A stretch of 64,000 nucleotides of DNA from Actinoplanes regularis (GCF_900188005.1 NZ_FZNR01000003.1:248001-312000); one strand, 5' to 3'; shown: positions 1-9,009, numbered from the stretch's first letter. Notes: generated from the sequence alone by a model not told the origin. Program-made: numbers and translations.

Positions 1-61
1 CGGACCATCGTTCCGCCAAGCTTCGGTACGCACGAAGAACTGGCAGACATAGGAGACAGAC

Positions 62-430
62 GTGATCCAGCAGGAGTCGCGACTGCGCGTCGCTGACAAC
101 ACGGGTGCCCGGGAGATCCTGTGCATCCGCGTACTCGGCGGTTCCGGTCGCCGTTACGCGAGCATCGGCGACGTCATCGTGGCCACGGTCAAGGACGCCA
201 TTCCGGGTGCCGGTGTGAAGAAGGGTGACGTCGTGAAGGCGGTCGTCGTCCGCACCGCCAAGGAGCGGCGTCGCCCGGACGGCTCGTACATCCGCTTCGA
301 CGAGAACGCCGCCGTCATCATCAAGGACGGCGGAGACCCCCGCGGTACCCGCATCTTCGGCCCGGTCGGGCGCGAGCTGCGCGACAAGCGGTTCATGAAG
401 ATCATCAGCCTGGCGCCGGAGGTGCTCTGA
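62..430 (+). CDS. rplN: 50S ribosomal protein L14 (uL14)
   Basis: Large-subunit protein uL14, 122 residues, the normal bacterial length. The N-terminus [17 protein letters not shown] and the C-terminal stretch [22 protein letters not shown] are strongly conserved in the family. It binds 23S rRNA near L19 and contacts the 30S subunit. The start is GTG, after a GGAGACAGAC stretch. It is the first gene seen of the spc operon and is followed two bases after its stop by rplX, so the two are co-transcribed and probably coupled. The upstream part of the operon (rpsQ, rpmC and so on) lies outside the window. Confidence 0.98.
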   Translation: MIQQESRLRVADNTGAREILCIRVLGGSGRRYASIGDVIVATVKDAIPGAGVKKGDVVKAVVVRTAKERRRPDGSYIRFDENAAVIIKDGGDPRGTRIFGPVGRELRDKRFMKIISLAPEVL

Positions 431-432
431 CC

Positions 433-747
433 GTGAAGATCAAGAAGGGCGACACGGTCGTCGTCATCGCCGGCAAGGACAAGGGTGCCAAGGGCAAGGT
501 CATCGCGGCCTTCCCGCGGCAGGACAAGGTCCTGGTCGAGGGCGTCAACCGAGTCAAGAAGCACGAACGCATCCGCACCAACCAGCGTGGTTCGAAGACC
601 GGTGGCATCGTCACCCAGGAAGCCGCCATCCACATCTCCAACGTGCAGGTGGTGGACGACCAGGGTAAGCCCACCCGCATCGGGTACCGGATCGACGACA
701 ACGGCAACAAGGTCCGGATCGCGCGTACGACCGGTAAGGAAATCTGA
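433..747 (+). CDS. rplX: 50S ribosomal protein L24 (uL24)
   Basis: Assembly-initiator protein uL24, 104 residues. The KOW motif is visible near the N-terminus ([20 protein letters not shown]), followed by the conserved EGVNRVKKH segment that binds the 5' region of 23S rRNA. GTG start two bases after rplN; its TGA overlaps the ATG of rplE as ATGA, so rplN-rplX-rplE is a tightly coupled unit. Confidence 0.98.
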   Translation: MKIKKGDTVVVIAGKDKGAKGKVIAAFPRQDKVLVEGVNRVKKHERIRTNQRGSKTGGIVTQEAAIHISNVQVVDDQGKPTRIGYRIDDNGNKVRIARTTGKEI

Positions 748-1310
748 TGACCGCCGAGACCAAGACGCTGCCCCGTCTCCAGAGCAAGTACCGCACCGAG
801 GTTGTGGCGGCGCTTCAGGAGCAGTTCCAGTACGGCAACCCCATGCAGCTCCCCGGCCTGGTCAAGGTCGTGGTGAACATGGGTGTCGGCGAGGCTGCCC
901 GGGACGCCAAGCTCATCGACGGCGCGGTTCGTGACCTGACCACCATCACCGGCCAGAAGCCGCTGGTGCGTCGGGCGACCAAGTCGATCGCGCAGTTCAA
1001 GCTCCGTGAGGGCATGCCGATCGGCGCCAAGGTCACCCTGCGTGGCGACCGGATGTGGGAGTTCCTGGACCGGCTGCTGTCCATCGCCCTGCCGCGTATC
1101 CGCGACTTCCGCGGGCTGGACGGCCGCAAGCTGGATGGCCACGGCAACTACACGTTCGGCCTGACCGAGCAGTCGGTGTTCCACGAGATCGACCAGGACC
1201 GGATCGATCGCACGCGGGGCATGGACATCACGGTGGTCACCACTGCCACGACCGACGACGAGGGCCGGGCGCTGCTGAAGCTCCTGGGCTTCCCGTTCAA
1301 GGAGAACTGA
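747..1310 (+). CDS. rplE: 50S ribosomal protein L5 (uL5)
   Basis: 5S-rRNA-binding protein uL5, 187 residues. Recognised by [11 protein letters not shown] near residue 32, the [21 protein letters not shown] segment, and [17 protein letters not shown] near the C-terminus. It joins 5S rRNA with L18 and L25 in the central protuberance. Its ATG overlaps the rplX stop by four bases. The rpsN gene starts one base after its stop. Confidence 0.98.
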   Translation: MTAETKTLPRLQSKYRTEVVAALQEQFQYGNPMQLPGLVKVVVNMGVGEAARDAKLIDGAVRDLTTITGQKPLVRRATKSIAQFKLREGMPIGAKVTLRGDRMWEFLDRLLSIALPRIRDFRGLDGRKLDGHGNYTFGLTEQSVFHEIDQDRIDRTRGMDITVVTTATTDDEGRALLKLLGFPFKEN

Positions 1311-1311
1311 A

Positions 1312-1497
1312 ATGGCTAAGAAGGCGCTGATCATCAAGGCGGCCGCGAAGCCGAAGTTCGCCGTGCGCGCTTACACCCGCTGCCAGAAGTGCGGTCGTCC
1401 GCACTCGGTCTACCGCAAGTTCGGCCTGTGCCGGGTTTGCGTGCGGGACATGGCTCACCGTGGTGAGCTGCCCGGCGTGTCCAAGGCCTCCTGGTAA
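1312..1497 (+). CDS. rpsZ: 30S ribosomal protein S14 type Z (uS14)
   Basis: Short zinc-binding form of uS14, 61 residues, against about 100 for the zinc-free form. Two CxxC pairs (CQKC and CRVC) form the zinc ribbon, and the C-terminus [11 protein letters not shown] is typical. It sits in the spc operon at the usual S14 position between L5 and S8. Actinobacteria often carry a second zinc-independent rpsN elsewhere, used under zinc limitation; none is in this window. Confidence 0.97.
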   Translation: MAKKALIIKAAAKPKFAVRAYTRCQKCGRPHSVYRKFGLCRVCVRDMAHRGELPGVSKASW

Positions 1498-1573
1498 CCG
1501 ACTTAGAAATACCGCTTCGCCGTAGGCCTGCGTCCTACGCGGGAACCCCGGCGAGAAAGGTTGACGAATACCC
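1498..1573 (+). other. rpsN-rpsH spacer with short hairpin
   Basis: A 76-base spacer, the longest gap inside the first ten genes of the operon. It can form a small hairpin (CGTAGG at 1521-1526 with CCTACG at 1534-1539) before the rpsH ribosome binding site GAGAAAGG. No T-tract follows, so termination is unlikely; a processing or translational-control site is possible but unproven. Confidence 0.35.
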
Positions 1574-1981
1574 ATGACGATGACGGACCCGATCGCAGAC
1601 ATGCTGACGCGTCTGCGCAACGCCAACCAGGCGTACCACGACAAGGTGACCATGCCGTACTCGAAGATCAAGGCGAACATCGCCGAGGTCCTCAAGGCCG
1701 AGGGTTACATCGCGTCGTGGACGTCTGAGGAGCCCGAGGAGGGCGCGGTCGGCAAGCGTCTGGTCGTTGAGCTCAAGTACGGCCAGAACCGCGAGCGCAG
1801 CCTCGCCGGCATCAAGCGCGTCTCGAAGCCGGGCCTGCGGGTTTACGCCAAGTCCGACGAGCTGCCCCGCGTGCTCGGTGGTCTCGGTGTCGCGATCATT
1901 TCGACGTCCCAGGGACTGCTGACCGACAAGCAGGCCCGCAAGCGGAGCGTTGGCGGGGAAGTCCTCGCCTTCGTCTGGTAA
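1574..1981 (+). CDS. rpsH: 30S ribosomal protein S8 (uS8)
   Basis: Primary 16S-rRNA-binding protein uS8, 135 residues from the first ATG. A second ATG two codons later (1580) gives the usual [15 protein letters not shown] start, so the exact start is not certain; the ribosome binding site GAGAAAGG fits either. C-terminal [19 protein letters not shown] and [14 protein letters not shown] are diagnostic. Followed by rplF 14 bases after the stop. Confidence 0.97.
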   Translation: MTMTDPIADMLTRLRNANQAYHDKVTMPYSKIKANIAEVLKAEGYIASWTSEEPEEGAVGKRLVVELKYGQNRERSLAGIKRVSKPGLRVYAKSDELPRVLGGLGVAIISTSQGLLTDKQARKRSVGGEVLAFVW

Positions 1982-1995
1982 CTGGAGACTTTGAC

Positions 1996-2535
1996 ATGTC
2001 GCGAATCGGACGTAAGTCGATCCCGGTCCCGGCCGGCGTCGATGTCACCATCACGGGGCAGACCGTCAAGGTCAAGGGCCCCAAGGGCGAGCTCTCGCAC
2101 ACCATCGCCGAGCCGATCACGGTCTCGCAGGATGGTGGCGAGCTGGTCGTCAACCGCCCCAACGACGAGCGCAAGGCCAAGGAGCTGCACGGTCTGTCGC
2201 GCACCCTGGTCAACAACATGATCGTGGGCGTGACCGAGGGCTACAAGAAGACCCTCGAGATCAACGGCACCGGTTACCGCGTCACCGCGAAGGGCAAGGA
2301 CCTGGAGTTCGCTCTGGGCTTCTCGCACCCGGTGAACATCGTGGCGCCGGCCGGGATCACCTTCTCGGTGGAGAAGCCGACCCAGTTCTCCGTGGCCGGC
2401 ATCGACAAGCAGCTGGTCGGCGAGGTTGCCGCCAACATCCGGAAGATCCGCCCGCCGGAGCCCTACAAGGGCAAGGGCGTCAAGTACCAGGGCGAGGTCA
2501 TCCGCCGCAAGGCTGGAAAGGCAGGTAAGAAGTGA
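1996..2535 (+). CDS. rplF: 50S ribosomal protein L6 (uL6)
   Basis: Protein uL6, 179 residues, two repeated alpha/beta domains. Begins [15 protein letters not shown] and ends with [17 protein letters not shown], the classical L6 signature. It binds 23S rRNA near the sarcin-ricin loop. The stop overlaps the GTG of rplR by four bases (GTGA). Confidence 0.98.
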   Translation: MSRIGRKSIPVPAGVDVTITGQTVKVKGPKGELSHTIAEPITVSQDGGELVVNRPNDERKAKELHGLSRTLVNNMIVGVTEGYKKTLEINGTGYRVTAKGKDLEFALGFSHPVNIVAPAGITFSVEKPTQFSVAGIDKQLVGEVAANIRKIRPPEPYKGKGVKYQGEVIRRKAGKAGKK

Positions 2536-2927
2536 CCGCCACGCTGCTCAAGCGCCGCAATGGCGGCGGTGTCGCCTCCCGGCGGGCCGTTGGCAAGGCG
2601 CGTCGGCACTTCCGGGTCCGCAAGAACGTGCGCGGCACTGCCGAGCGTCCCCGTCTGGTCGTCACCCGGTCCTCGCGGCACATCACCGCGCAGATCATCG
2701 ACGACCTCAAGGGCCACACGCTGGCTTCGGCCTCGACCCTCGACACCTCGATCCGGGGCACCGAGGGCGACAAGAGCTCGCTGGCCGGCAAGGTTGGTGC
2801 GCTCCTCGGGGAGCGCGCCAAGGCCGCGGGTATTTCCAAGGTCGTCTTCGACCGCGGTGGCAACAAGTACGCGGGGCGTATCGCCGCGCTTGCCGATGCC
2901 GCTCGCGAAGCCGGACTCGAGTTCTAG
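2532..2927 (+). CDS. rplR: 50S ribosomal protein L18 (uL18)
   Basis: 5S-rRNA-binding protein uL18, 131 residues. Motifs: [19 protein letters not shown] near the N-terminus, ITAQIIDD in the middle, and [19 protein letters not shown] near the end. GTG start overlapping the rplF stop. Thirteen bases separate it from rpsE. Confidence 0.98.
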   Translation: MTATLLKRRNGGGVASRRAVGKARRHFRVRKNVRGTAERPRLVVTRSSRHITAQIIDDLKGHTLASASTLDTSIRGTEGDKSSLAGKVGALLGERAKAAGISKVVFDRGGNKYAGRIAALADAAREAGLEF

Positions 2928-2940
2928 GAGGGATTGACCA

Positions 2941-3564
2941 ATGCCTGGTCAGCAGCGCCGTGGCGGCGGGTCCGGCGGTAACACCGAAGGTGGCGGCCGC
3001 CGCGACAACCGTCGTGAGGGCGGTCGCGGTAACGCGCCCGTCGAGAAGACCCCCCACCTGGAGCGGGTCGTCGCGATCAACCGTGTCGCCAAGGTCGTGA
3101 AGGGTGGTCGTCGCTTCAGCTTCACCGCCCTGGTGATCGTCGGCGACGGTGACGGCACCGTCGGTGTCGGTTACGGAAAGGCCAAGGAGGTGCCCGCGGC
3201 GATCGCCAAGGGCGTCGAGGAGGCCAAGAAGCACTTCTTCAAGGTCCCGCGGATCGGTGCGACCATTCCGCACCCGATCACGGGTGAGGCTGCCGCGGGT
3301 GTCGTCCTGCTCAAGCCGGCGTCCGCTGGTACCGGTGTCATCGCCGGTGGTCCGGTGCGTGCCGTGCTGGAGTGCGCGGGCATCCACGACATCCTCTCGA
3401 AGAGCCTCGGCTCCTCGAACCCGATCAACATCGTGCACGCCACCGTGGCGGCGCTGAAGGGCCTCGAGTCCCCGGAGGCTGTCGCGGCTCGCCGTAGCCT
3501 GCCGGTCGAGGACGTGGCGCCGGCTGCGATGCTGGCGGCGCGTGCGGAAGCGGCGGTGCACTGA
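2941..3564 (+). CDS. rpsE: 30S ribosomal protein S5 (uS5)
   Basis: Protein uS5, 207 residues, longer than the 166 of E. coli. The extra length is a Gly/Arg-rich N-terminal tail (about residues 1-35, with GGG, RR and GGR runs). The S5 double-stranded RNA-binding domain follows from about residue 40 ([20 protein letters not shown]), then the C-terminal domain with [16 protein letters not shown]. The ribosome binding site GGAGG precedes the ATG. Overlaps rpmD by one base. Confidence 0.98.
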   Translation: MPGQQRRGGGSGGNTEGGGRRDNRREGGRGNAPVEKTPHLERVVAINRVAKVVKGGRRFSFTALVIVGDGDGTVGVGYGKAKEVPAAIAKGVEEAKKHFFKVPRIGATIPHPITGEAAAGVVLLKPASAGTGVIAGGPVRAVLECAGIHDILSKSLGSSNPINIVHATVAALKGLESPEAVAARRSLPVEDVAPAAMLAARAEAAVH

Positions 3565-3746
3565 TGGCTCGCTTGAAGGTCACCCAGATCCGGTCCGAGA
3601 TCGGTCGTAAGCAGAACCAGCGGGACTCCCTGCGGTCGCTCGGCCTGAAGCGGATCAACGATGTGGTGGTCAAGGAAGACCGTCCCGAGATTCGGGGCAT
3701 GATCTTTGCCGTGAACCACCTCGTCACTGTCGAGGAGGTCGAGTAA
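3564..3746 (+). CDS. rpmD: 50S ribosomal protein L30 (uL30)
   Basis: Protein uL30, 60 residues, the standard bacterial size. [20 protein letters not shown] and the central [10 protein letters not shown] are family hallmarks. The ATG shares one base with the rpsE stop (TGATG), and its stop shares one base with the rplO ATG, so rpsE-rpmD-rplO should be translationally coupled. Confidence 0.98.
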   Translation: MARLKVTQIRSEIGRKQNQRDSLRSLGLKRINDVVVKEDRPEIRGMIFAVNHLVTVEEVE

Positions 3747-4195
3747 TGGCGATCAAGATTCATGACCTGAAGCCGGCGCCGGGTGCCAAGACCAAGAAGA
3801 CCCGTGTGGGTCGTGGTGAGGGCTCCAAGGGCAAGACCGCCGGTCGCGGTACCAAGGGCACCGGAGCCCGCAAGAACGTCTCGGCGGCGTTCGAGGGTGG
3901 GCAGATGCCCATCCACATGCGCCTGCCGAAGATGAAGGGCCTCCGGAACCGGCCGCGCAACAAGGTCGTCTTCCAGGTCGTCAACCTGGAGCGGCTCGCC
4001 GAGCTGTTCCCGAACGGCGGCGTGGTCGGCCCGACCGAGCTCGTGCAGGCCGGCGCGGTCCGCAAGGGCCAGCCGGTCAAGGTCCTGGGCTCGGGTGAGC
4101 TGGGCGGCGTGTCGCTGACGATTTCGGCGCACGCCTTCAGTGAGTCCGCCAAGGAGAAGATCGCAGCCGCTGGTGGTTCCACCACCGAGCTGTGA
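3746..4195 (+). CDS. rplO: 50S ribosomal protein L15 (uL15)
   Basis: Protein uL15, 149 residues. N-terminal [20 protein letters not shown] and the glycine-rich [15 protein letters not shown] segment that threads into 23S rRNA are clear; KVLGSGEL and [15 protein letters not shown] form the C-terminal fold. It is the last gene before a hairpin terminator and a new promoter for secY, so this is probably the end of the spc transcript or a point of partial read-through. Confidence 0.98.
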   Translation: MAIKIHDLKPAPGAKTKKTRVGRGEGSKGKTAGRGTKGTGARKNVSAAFEGGQMPIHMRLPKMKGLRNRPRNKVVFQVVNLERLAELFPNGGVVGPTELVQAGAVRKGQPVKVLGSGELGGVSLTISAHAFSESAKEKIAAAGGSTTEL

Positions 4196-4202
4196 GGCTT
4201 GC

Positions 4203-4250
4203 GGGGATGCTCGTCCGGACACGCGTTCGGCGAGCATCCCCTTGTGGCGT
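4203..4250 (+). terminator. terminator after rplO
   Basis: Perfect 11-bp inverted repeat GGGGATGCTCG (4203-4213) and CGAGCATCCCC (4231-4241), with a 17-base loop, seven bases after the rplO stop and followed by TTGTGG. The T-tract is poor, as usual in actinobacteria. It separates rplO from the secY promoter. Confidence 0.7.
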
Positions 4251-4307
4251 CTGACCTGCACTTTTGTGTTTAGTTGTGACGCATTGCCGTACTGACGGCT
4301 ACCGTGG

Positions 4308-4337
4308 CTGACCACGGCCCGCCAAGACTGTTAGAGT
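4308..4337 (+). promoter_or_regulatory. predicted secY promoter
   Basis: A -35-like CTGACC (4308-4313), an 18-base spacer and a -10-like TAGAGT (4332-4337), downstream of the rplO terminator and about 90 bases before the secY start. Predicted from consensus only. Confidence 0.45.
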
Positions 4338-4426
4338 CCGTTCCCAGCTAGGGATATCGGTCATCCGGGCCGATGCCTTCCCCCCATACCGCCAACGAGG
4401 CGGTTACCTCGCGCAGGAGGAAGAAG

Positions 4427-5767
4427 TTGCTTTCCGCCTTTTGGAGTGCGTTGCGGACGCCTGACCTGCGCAAGAAGTTGTTGTTTACGGTGGCGATCAT
4501 CGCCCTCTACCGGCTCGGCGCCACGCTGCCCAGCCCGGGCGTGTCGTACACCAATGTGCAGGCGTGTCTCAAGCTGACCGAGCAGTCGGACAACCAGGTG
4601 CTGAGCCTGTTGAACCTGTTCTCCGGCGGCGCATTGCTCCAGCTCTCCGTCTTCGCGCTCGGCATCATGCCGTACATCACCGCGTCGATCATCCTGCAGC
4701 TGCTCACCGTGGTCATCCCGCGCCTCGAGCAGCTCCGCAAGGAGGGTCAGTCCGGTCAGGCGAAGATCACCCAGTACACCCGCTACCTGACGCTGGGACT
4801 GGCGATCCTGCAGTCCTCGGCGTTCGTCGCCCTGGCGCGGACCGGCCAGCTCTTCGGCGGTCTCTGCGACCAGGACAACCCGCAGTACCAGATCATCCCG
4901 GAGAACAGCGGCATCCCGATCTGGCTGACCCTGACGGTCCTGGTGATGACCATGACCGCCGGCACCGGCATGGTCATGTGGCTCGGCGAGCTGGTCACCG
5001 ACCGCGGCGTCGGCAACGGCATGTCCGTCCTGATCTTCACCTCGATCGCGGCCCGCCTTCCCGGTGAGGGCTGGACCATCAAGGAGTCCGCCGGTACCGG
5101 CAAGTTCCTCCTGGTGATCGCGCTGGTCCTGGTGATCATCGGCCTGGTGGTCTTCATCGAGCAGGCCCAGCGGCGCATCCCGGTGCAGTACGCCAAGCGC
5201 ATGATCGGTCGCCGGATGTACGGCGGCACCTCGACCTACATCCCGCTGAAGGTGAACCAGGCGGGTGTCGTGCCGGTCATCTTCGCGTCGTCGCTGCTCT
5301 ACCTGCCGACGCTGTACCTGCAGTTCTTCGACAAGAACAACCTGAAGCCCTACCAGGTCTGGATCCAGAACTGGCTCACGACCCCGACCAGCTGGCTGTA
5401 CATCACGGTGTACTTCCTCCTGATCATCTTCTTCACGTACTTCTACGTGTCGATCACGTTCAACCCGACTGAGGTCGCGGAGAACATGAAGAAGTACGGT
5501 GGGTTCGTGCCGGGTATCCGCCCGGGCAAGCCGACCGCCGACTACCTGGACTTCATCCTCAGCCGGATCACCCTGCCGGGCGCGCTCTACCTGGGCCTGA
5601 TCTCGGTCCTGCCGAACTTCTTCTTCATCTGGCTGGACAAGCAGCAGTACCAGAACTTCCCGTTCGGTGGCACCGCTGTACTGATCATGGTCGGTGTGGG
5701 TCTGGAGACGGTGAAGCAGATCGAGAGCCAGCTCATGCAGCGGAACTACGAAGGGTTCCTCCGGTAG
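4427..5767 (+). CDS. secY: protein translocase subunit SecY
   Basis: Central channel of the Sec translocon in the cytoplasmic membrane, partner of SecE, SecG and SecA. About ten hydrophobic segments can be read. LLSAFWSALRTPDLRKK is the usual actinobacterial N-terminus, and ERAQRRIP-like EQAQRRIPVQYAKRM is the C4 cytosolic loop that contacts SecA and the ribosome. I chose TTG at 4427 because AGGAGG (4415-4420) lies six bases upstream and the protein then starts like its relatives (446 residues). An in-frame ATG at 4373 would add 18 unconserved residues and has no ribosome binding site. First gene of secY-adk-map. Confidence 0.93.
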   Translation: MLSAFWSALRTPDLRKKLLFTVAIIALYRLGATLPSPGVSYTNVQACLKLTEQSDNQVLSLLNLFSGGALLQLSVFALGIMPYITASIILQLLTVVIPRLEQLRKEGQSGQAKITQYTRYLTLGLAILQSSAFVALARTGQLFGGLCDQDNPQYQIIPENSGIPIWLTLTVLVMTMTAGTGMVMWLGELVTDRGVGNGMSVLIFTSIAARLPGEGWTIKESAGTGKFLLVIALVLVIIGLVVFIEQAQRRIPVQYAKRMIGRRMYGGTSTYIPLKVNQAGVVPVIFASSLLYLPTLYLQFFDKNNLKPYQVWIQNWLTTPTSWLYITVYFLLIIFFTYFYVSITFNPTEVAENMKKYGGFVPGIRPGKPTADYLDFILSRITLPGALYLGLISVLPNFFFIWLDKQQYQNFPFGGTAVLIMVGVGLETVKQIESQLMQRNYEGFLR

Positions 5768-5841
5768 TGGGTACGCGGAGCCGGGGGGCTCTGGCGTCGG
5801 CGGTTGGCGTGGCATCTTGCGACCGAAGCGAGGCGATGTAG

Positions 5842-6495
5842 GTGCGGCTGGTACTGGTGGGCCCTCCAGGGGCCGGCAAGGGGACCCAGGCTGAGTTCAT
5901 CGCCGCCCATCTCGCCGTACCGAAGATCTCGACCGGGGACATCTTCCGGGCGAACGTGTCCCAGGGCACGCCGCTCGGTGTGGAAGCCAAGCGGTACATG
6001 GACGCCGGCCAGCTGGTGCCGGACGAGGTGACCATCAACATGGTCCGGGACCGGCTCGCCGAGCCGGACGCCGGCGACGGGTTCCTGCTGGACGGGTTCC
6101 CGCGCACGGTGCCGCAGGCGTCCGCCCTGGACAAGTTGCTGGCCGACCTCGGAACCGCGCTGGACCTGGTGATGGAGCTCGTGGTCGACGACGACGAGGT
6201 GATCCGGCGGCTCTCCGGCCGCCGGACCTGCCGGGGTTGCGGGAAGATCTGGCACGTCGAGTTCGACCCGACGAGCAAGGAGAACATCTGCGACCGGTGC
6301 GGGTCGGAGCTGTTCCAGCGGGACGACGACAAGGCCGAGACCATCGCCAACCGGCTGGTGGAGTACTCGGACAAGACCGCGCCGCTGGTCGACTACTACG
6401 GTGCCCAGGGCAAGCTCGTGGGCATCGACGCGACCGGGCCGGTCGAGGACGTCACCGTGCGCGCGATCGACGCCCTGCGGTCGTACGGGGGCTGA
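5842..6495 (+). CDS. adk: adenylate kinase
   Basis: Converts ATP plus AMP to two ADP in the cytosol. 217 residues, long-lid form. P-loop [10 protein letters not shown] at residues 7-16; AMP-site motifs ISTGDIFRA and LLDGFPRT; the lid carries four cysteines in two CxxC pairs (CRGC and CDRC) and should bind zinc. GTG start. It lies 74 bases after secY and is followed by map one base after the stop, the classical secY-adk-map order. Confidence 0.97.
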   Translation: MRLVLVGPPGAGKGTQAEFIAAHLAVPKISTGDIFRANVSQGTPLGVEAKRYMDAGQLVPDEVTINMVRDRLAEPDAGDGFLLDGFPRTVPQASALDKLLADLGTALDLVMELVVDDDEVIRRLSGRRTCRGCGKIWHVEFDPTSKENICDRCGSELFQRDDDKAETIANRLVEYSDKTAPLVDYYGAQGKLVGIDATGPVEDVTVRAIDALRSYGG

Positions 6496-6496
6496 A

Positions 6497-7330
6497 ATGC
6501 GTCGTCAGGAGCTGGACATTCAGCTGAAGACGCCGGAGCAGATCGAGAAGATGCGGGCGGCGGGCCTGGTCGTGCACGCCGCCCTGGAGGCGATGCGCGA
6601 CGCGGTCGCGCCCGGCGTCTCCACCGCTGATCTCGACGCGGTCGCCGAGAAGGTGATCCGCGACGCCGGGGCCGTGCCGTCCTTCAAGGGCTACCACGGC
6701 TTCCCGGCGTCGATCTGCGCCTCGCTCAACGCGCAGGTGGTGCACGGCATCCCGAGCGCTCAGCAGATCCTCGCCGAGGGCGACCTGATCTCGCTGGACT
6801 GCGGCGCGGTCCTGGACGGCTGGCACGGCGACTCGGCGATCACGGTCGGCGTGGGCGAGACGGACCCAGCGCTGCTGCGGATGGCCGAGGTCGCCGAGGA
6901 CGCGATGTGGGCCGGGATCGCGGCGGCGGCTCGTGGCGCGGCGAACGGCCGGGGCCGGCTCACCGACATCTCGTTCAACATCGAGAAGGTGATCCGCAAA
7001 GCCGGCCGGTACGGCATCGTCGACGGTTACGGCGGTCACGGCATCGGCACCGAGATGCACCAGGAACCGCACGTGCTCAACCACGGCAAGCCGGGTCGTG
7101 GCCCGCGGGTGATCCCGGGCATGGCGCTGGCCATCGAGCCGATGATCACGATGGGCTCGCCGCGCACGGTGGAGCTCTCCGACGGCTGGACCGTGGTGAC
7201 CCGGGACGGGTCCCGCGCGGCCCACGTGGAACACACCATGGCGCTGCTGGACGACGGGGTGTGGGTGACCACCGCCCTGGACGGTGGCCGGGCCCGCCTG
7301 GGCGATCTGGTGACCGCGCGGCAGCCCTGA
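6497..7330 (+). CDS. map: type I methionine aminopeptidase
   Basis: Removes the N-terminal methionine from new proteins. 277 residues. The five metal ligands can be placed: the two Asp in LDCGAVLDGWHGDSAITV, His in GYGGHGIGTEMHQEPH, Glu in ALAIEPM and Glu in VEHTMAL. The ATG at 6497 is one base after the adk stop and begins MRRQELDIQLKTPEQIEKM, the usual type I start; an open frame further upstream overlaps adk and is not conserved-looking. Confidence 0.96.
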   Translation: MRRQELDIQLKTPEQIEKMRAAGLVVHAALEAMRDAVAPGVSTADLDAVAEKVIRDAGAVPSFKGYHGFPASICASLNAQVVHGIPSAQQILAEGDLISLDCGAVLDGWHGDSAITVGVGETDPALLRMAEVAEDAMWAGIAAAARGAANGRGRLTDISFNIEKVIRKAGRYGIVDGYGGHGIGTEMHQEPHVLNHGKPGRGPRVIPGMALAIEPMITMGSPRTVELSDGWTVVTRDGSRAAHVEHTMALLDDGVWVTTALDGGRARLGDLVTARQP

Positions 7331-7364
7331 GCGGACCGGCCTAGGAACGCTGGCGCGAGCCTGG

Positions 7365-7377
7365 CATGCTGTGACCC
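7365..7377 (+). promoter_or_regulatory. -10 box and N7 of a predicted leaderless promoter
   Basis: CATGCT (7365-7370) followed by exactly seven bases and then the ATG of the DUF1707 gene at 7378. There is no Shine-Dalgarno sequence upstream of that ATG, so transcription probably starts at or next to the start codon. Confidence 0.4.
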
Positions 7378-7815
7378 ATGGGGCGCGAGGGGATGCGGGC
7401 CGGCGACAGTGATCGGCAGCGCGTCGCGGATCAATTGAAGTCCGCGTTGGACGAGGGCCGGCTCGATCTGAACGAGTATGACGAGCGGGTCCAGCGGGCG
7501 TACTCCGCCCGGACCTATGCCGACCTTGACGGACTCCTCGACGACCTGCCCGGCACGGTTCCGGTGCAGCATGCCCAGGTCGAGCCGGTCCAGGTCGCGC
7601 ACCCGGCGCCCGACGCGGCGCGGGTGCGGAAGGACCACAGCAGCCGGCACACCTTCCGGTCGGCCCTGACCGCCTTCCTGATCTGCACCCTGATCTGGGC
7701 GATCAGCTCCCTCAGCGCCGGCCAGGCGTACTATTTCTGGCCCGCCTGGGTCCTCATCCCGGTCGTGATCACGGCTGTCGGAGCGCTGACGGACCGCAAT
7801 CGCCGCAGTCGCTGA
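7378..7815 (+). CDS. DUF1707 two-transmembrane protein
   Basis: 145 residues. Residues 6-58 match the DUF1707 (SHOCT-like) domain: [20 protein letters not shown], then [10 protein letters not shown] and a [10 protein letters not shown] end. A variable linker follows, then two hydrophobic segments (about 95-112 and 117-136), so the DUF1707 part should be cytoplasmic and tethered to the membrane. Function unknown; such proteins are common in actinobacteria, often in several copies. It interrupts the ribosomal gene order between map and infA and appears to have its own leaderless promoter, so it is probably an insertion rather than a translation factor. Confidence 0.85.
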   Translation: MGREGMRAGDSDRQRVADQLKSALDEGRLDLNEYDERVQRAYSARTYADLDGLLDDLPGTVPVQHAQVEPVQVAHPAPDAARVRKDHSSRHTFRSALTAFLICTLIWAISSLSAGQAYYFWPAWVLIPVVITAVGALTDRNRRSR

Positions 7816-7858
7816 GCGGGGCGTGACACGCCCGACCCCGGGTATGGGCGACCTCGGT

Positions 7859-7887
7859 TTGGTGTCCCCGAAACGTGCGCGTAGACT
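7859..7887 (+). promoter_or_regulatory. predicted infA operon promoter
   Basis: TTGGTG (7859-7864), a 17-base spacer and TAGACT (7882-7887) read as a housekeeping sigma promoter. It would give infA a leader of about 135 bases, which contains GC-rich pairing potential around 7930-7985. Consensus-based only. Confidence 0.5.
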
Positions 7888-8029
7888 GGCTTGCTGGCGC
7901 GCAGCGTCCACTCCTTCATGTCCTCAGCGCTTCGAGGAACGGGGGAGCCGCGGCTGGTCCGAGCCCTCAGTGGCTCGGGTACGACGTTGCACAGCCTGCC
8001 CCAGAACCCGATGTCAGGTAGCGGAGGAC

Positions 8030-8251
8030 ATGCCTAAGAAAGACGGAGCCATCGAGATCGAAGGCCGAGTGATCGAGCCCCTGCCGAACGCAATGTTCCG
8101 CGTCGAGCTCGCTAATGGTCACAAGGTCCTGGCACACATCTCCGGGAAGATGCGCCAGCACTACATCCGCATCCTTCCCGAGGACAGGGTCGTCGTCGAG
8201 CTTTCGCCGTACGACCTGACCCGTGGGCGAATCGTCTACCGCTACAAGTGA
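8030..8251 (+). CDS. infA: translation initiation factor IF-1
   Basis: 73-residue single OB-fold protein that occupies the 30S A site during initiation. [20 protein letters not shown], then [14 protein letters not shown] and the C-terminal [16 protein letters not shown] are nearly invariant. The ATG at 8030 follows GCGGAGGAC; longer open frame upstream is not coding. It heads the infA-rpmJ-rpsM-rpsK-rpsD-rpoA-rplQ cluster. Confidence 0.98.
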   Translation: MPKKDGAIEIEGRVIEPLPNAMFRVELANGHKVLAHISGKMRQHYIRILPEDRVVVELSPYDLTRGRIVYRYK

Positions 8252-8255
8252 GCGC

Positions 8256-8284
8256 CCTTCAACACGCCGGAGTCGTGTTGAAGG
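8256..8284 (+). terminator. hairpin between infA and rpmJ
   Basis: Perfect 11-bp inverted repeat CCTTCAACACG (8256-8266) and CGTGTTGAAGG (8274-8284), seven-base loop, starting five bases after the infA stop. Only TGGTTC follows, so it may be an attenuator or an mRNA-stabilising structure rather than a full terminator; the genes downstream must still be expressed. Confidence 0.5.
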
Positions 8285-8341
8285 TGGTTCATCGGGTCGC
8301 GGGGATTTCACATCCCGTCTGACTGAGAGTTAAGGCAAACC

Positions 8342-8458
8342 GTGAAGGTCAAGCCGAGCGTCAAGCGGATCTGCAACAACTGCCGGATCATCCGGCGGCA
8401 CGGCCGGGTCATGGTCATCTGCAGCACTGACCCGCGCCACAAGCAGCGCCAGGGCTGA
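8342..8458 (+). CDS. rpmJ: 50S ribosomal protein L36 (bL36), zinc type
   Basis: 38-residue protein, small enough to be missed by length filters. Reads [19 protein letters not shown] and ends RHKQRQG. The zinc site is CxxC then C and H (CNNC, C27 and H33 by position), i.e. the zinc-containing form. GTG start at 8342 with AAGGCAAACC upstream. Lies 90 bases after infA, with a strong hairpin between them. Confidence 0.96.
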   Translation: MKVKPSVKRICNNCRIIRRHGRVMVICSTDPRHKQRQG

Positions 8459-8611
8459 CACCCGCGCAGGATCCGCAACAAAGAACGAGCTCGTTCGGGT
8501 CGTCTCTCCTAGAGAGCGACCACACCCCCGGTCGGAGGCCGGGGCCCGCCCGGGCAGGCGGGGTGGAACGGGCACAGACCTCCGCGACAACAACGAGGAG
8601 TACGCCCAGCG
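8459..8611 (+). other. rpmJ-rpsM spacer, structured
   Basis: 153 bases without a gene. It contains a 12-bp palindrome AACGAGCTCGTT around 8487-8498, an imperfect inverted repeat GGTCGTCTCTC / GAGAGCGACC around 8499-8522 and a very GC-rich stretch around 8526-8566, then the rpsM ribosome binding site ACGAGGAG. I see no convincing promoter; a leader structure for autoregulation is possible but unproven. Confidence 0.3.
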
Positions 8612-8992
8612 ATGGCACGTCTCGTCGGCGTCGATCTTCCCCGCGAAAAGCGGATGGAGATCGCGCTCACCTACATCTTCGGGATCGGGCGCACCCGGTC
8701 CGTCGAAGCTTTGAACGCTACGGCGATCGACCTGAACAAGCGCGCCAAGGACCTCACTGACGAGGAGCTGCTCAAGCTCCGCGAATACATTGAGGCCAAC
8801 TTTAAGGTTGAGGGCGACCTGCGCCGCGAGGTCGCCGCGGACATCCGCCGCAAGGTTGAGATCGGCTGCTACGCCGGCATCCGCCACCGCAAGGGCCTGC
8901 CCGTGCGTGGACAGCGGACCCGGACCAACGCGCGTACCCGTAAGGGCCCGAAGCGCACGGTCGCCGGTAAGAAGAAGCCCGGTCGGAAGTAA
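8612..8992 (+). CDS. rpsM: 30S ribosomal protein S13 (uS13)
   Basis: 126-residue protein of the 30S head that contacts the 50S subunit and P-site t[33 protein letters not shown] and the basic C-terminal tail [19 protein letters not shown] are characteristic. Ribosome binding site ACGAGGAG upstream. Eighteen bases before rpsK. Confidence 0.98.
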   Translation: MARLVGVDLPREKRMEIALTYIFGIGRTRSVEALNATAIDLNKRAKDLTDEELLKLREYIEANFKVEGDLRREVAADIRRKVEIGCYAGIRHRKGLPVRGQRTRTNARTRKGPKRTVAGKKKPGRK

Positions 8993-9009
8993 TAGGAGCG
9001 CACTGACTT

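Noticed and set aside
4373..4426. Longer SecY start at ATG 4373
   Set aside because: No ribosome binding site, unconserved extra 18 residues; TTG 4427 has AGGAGG six bases upstream.
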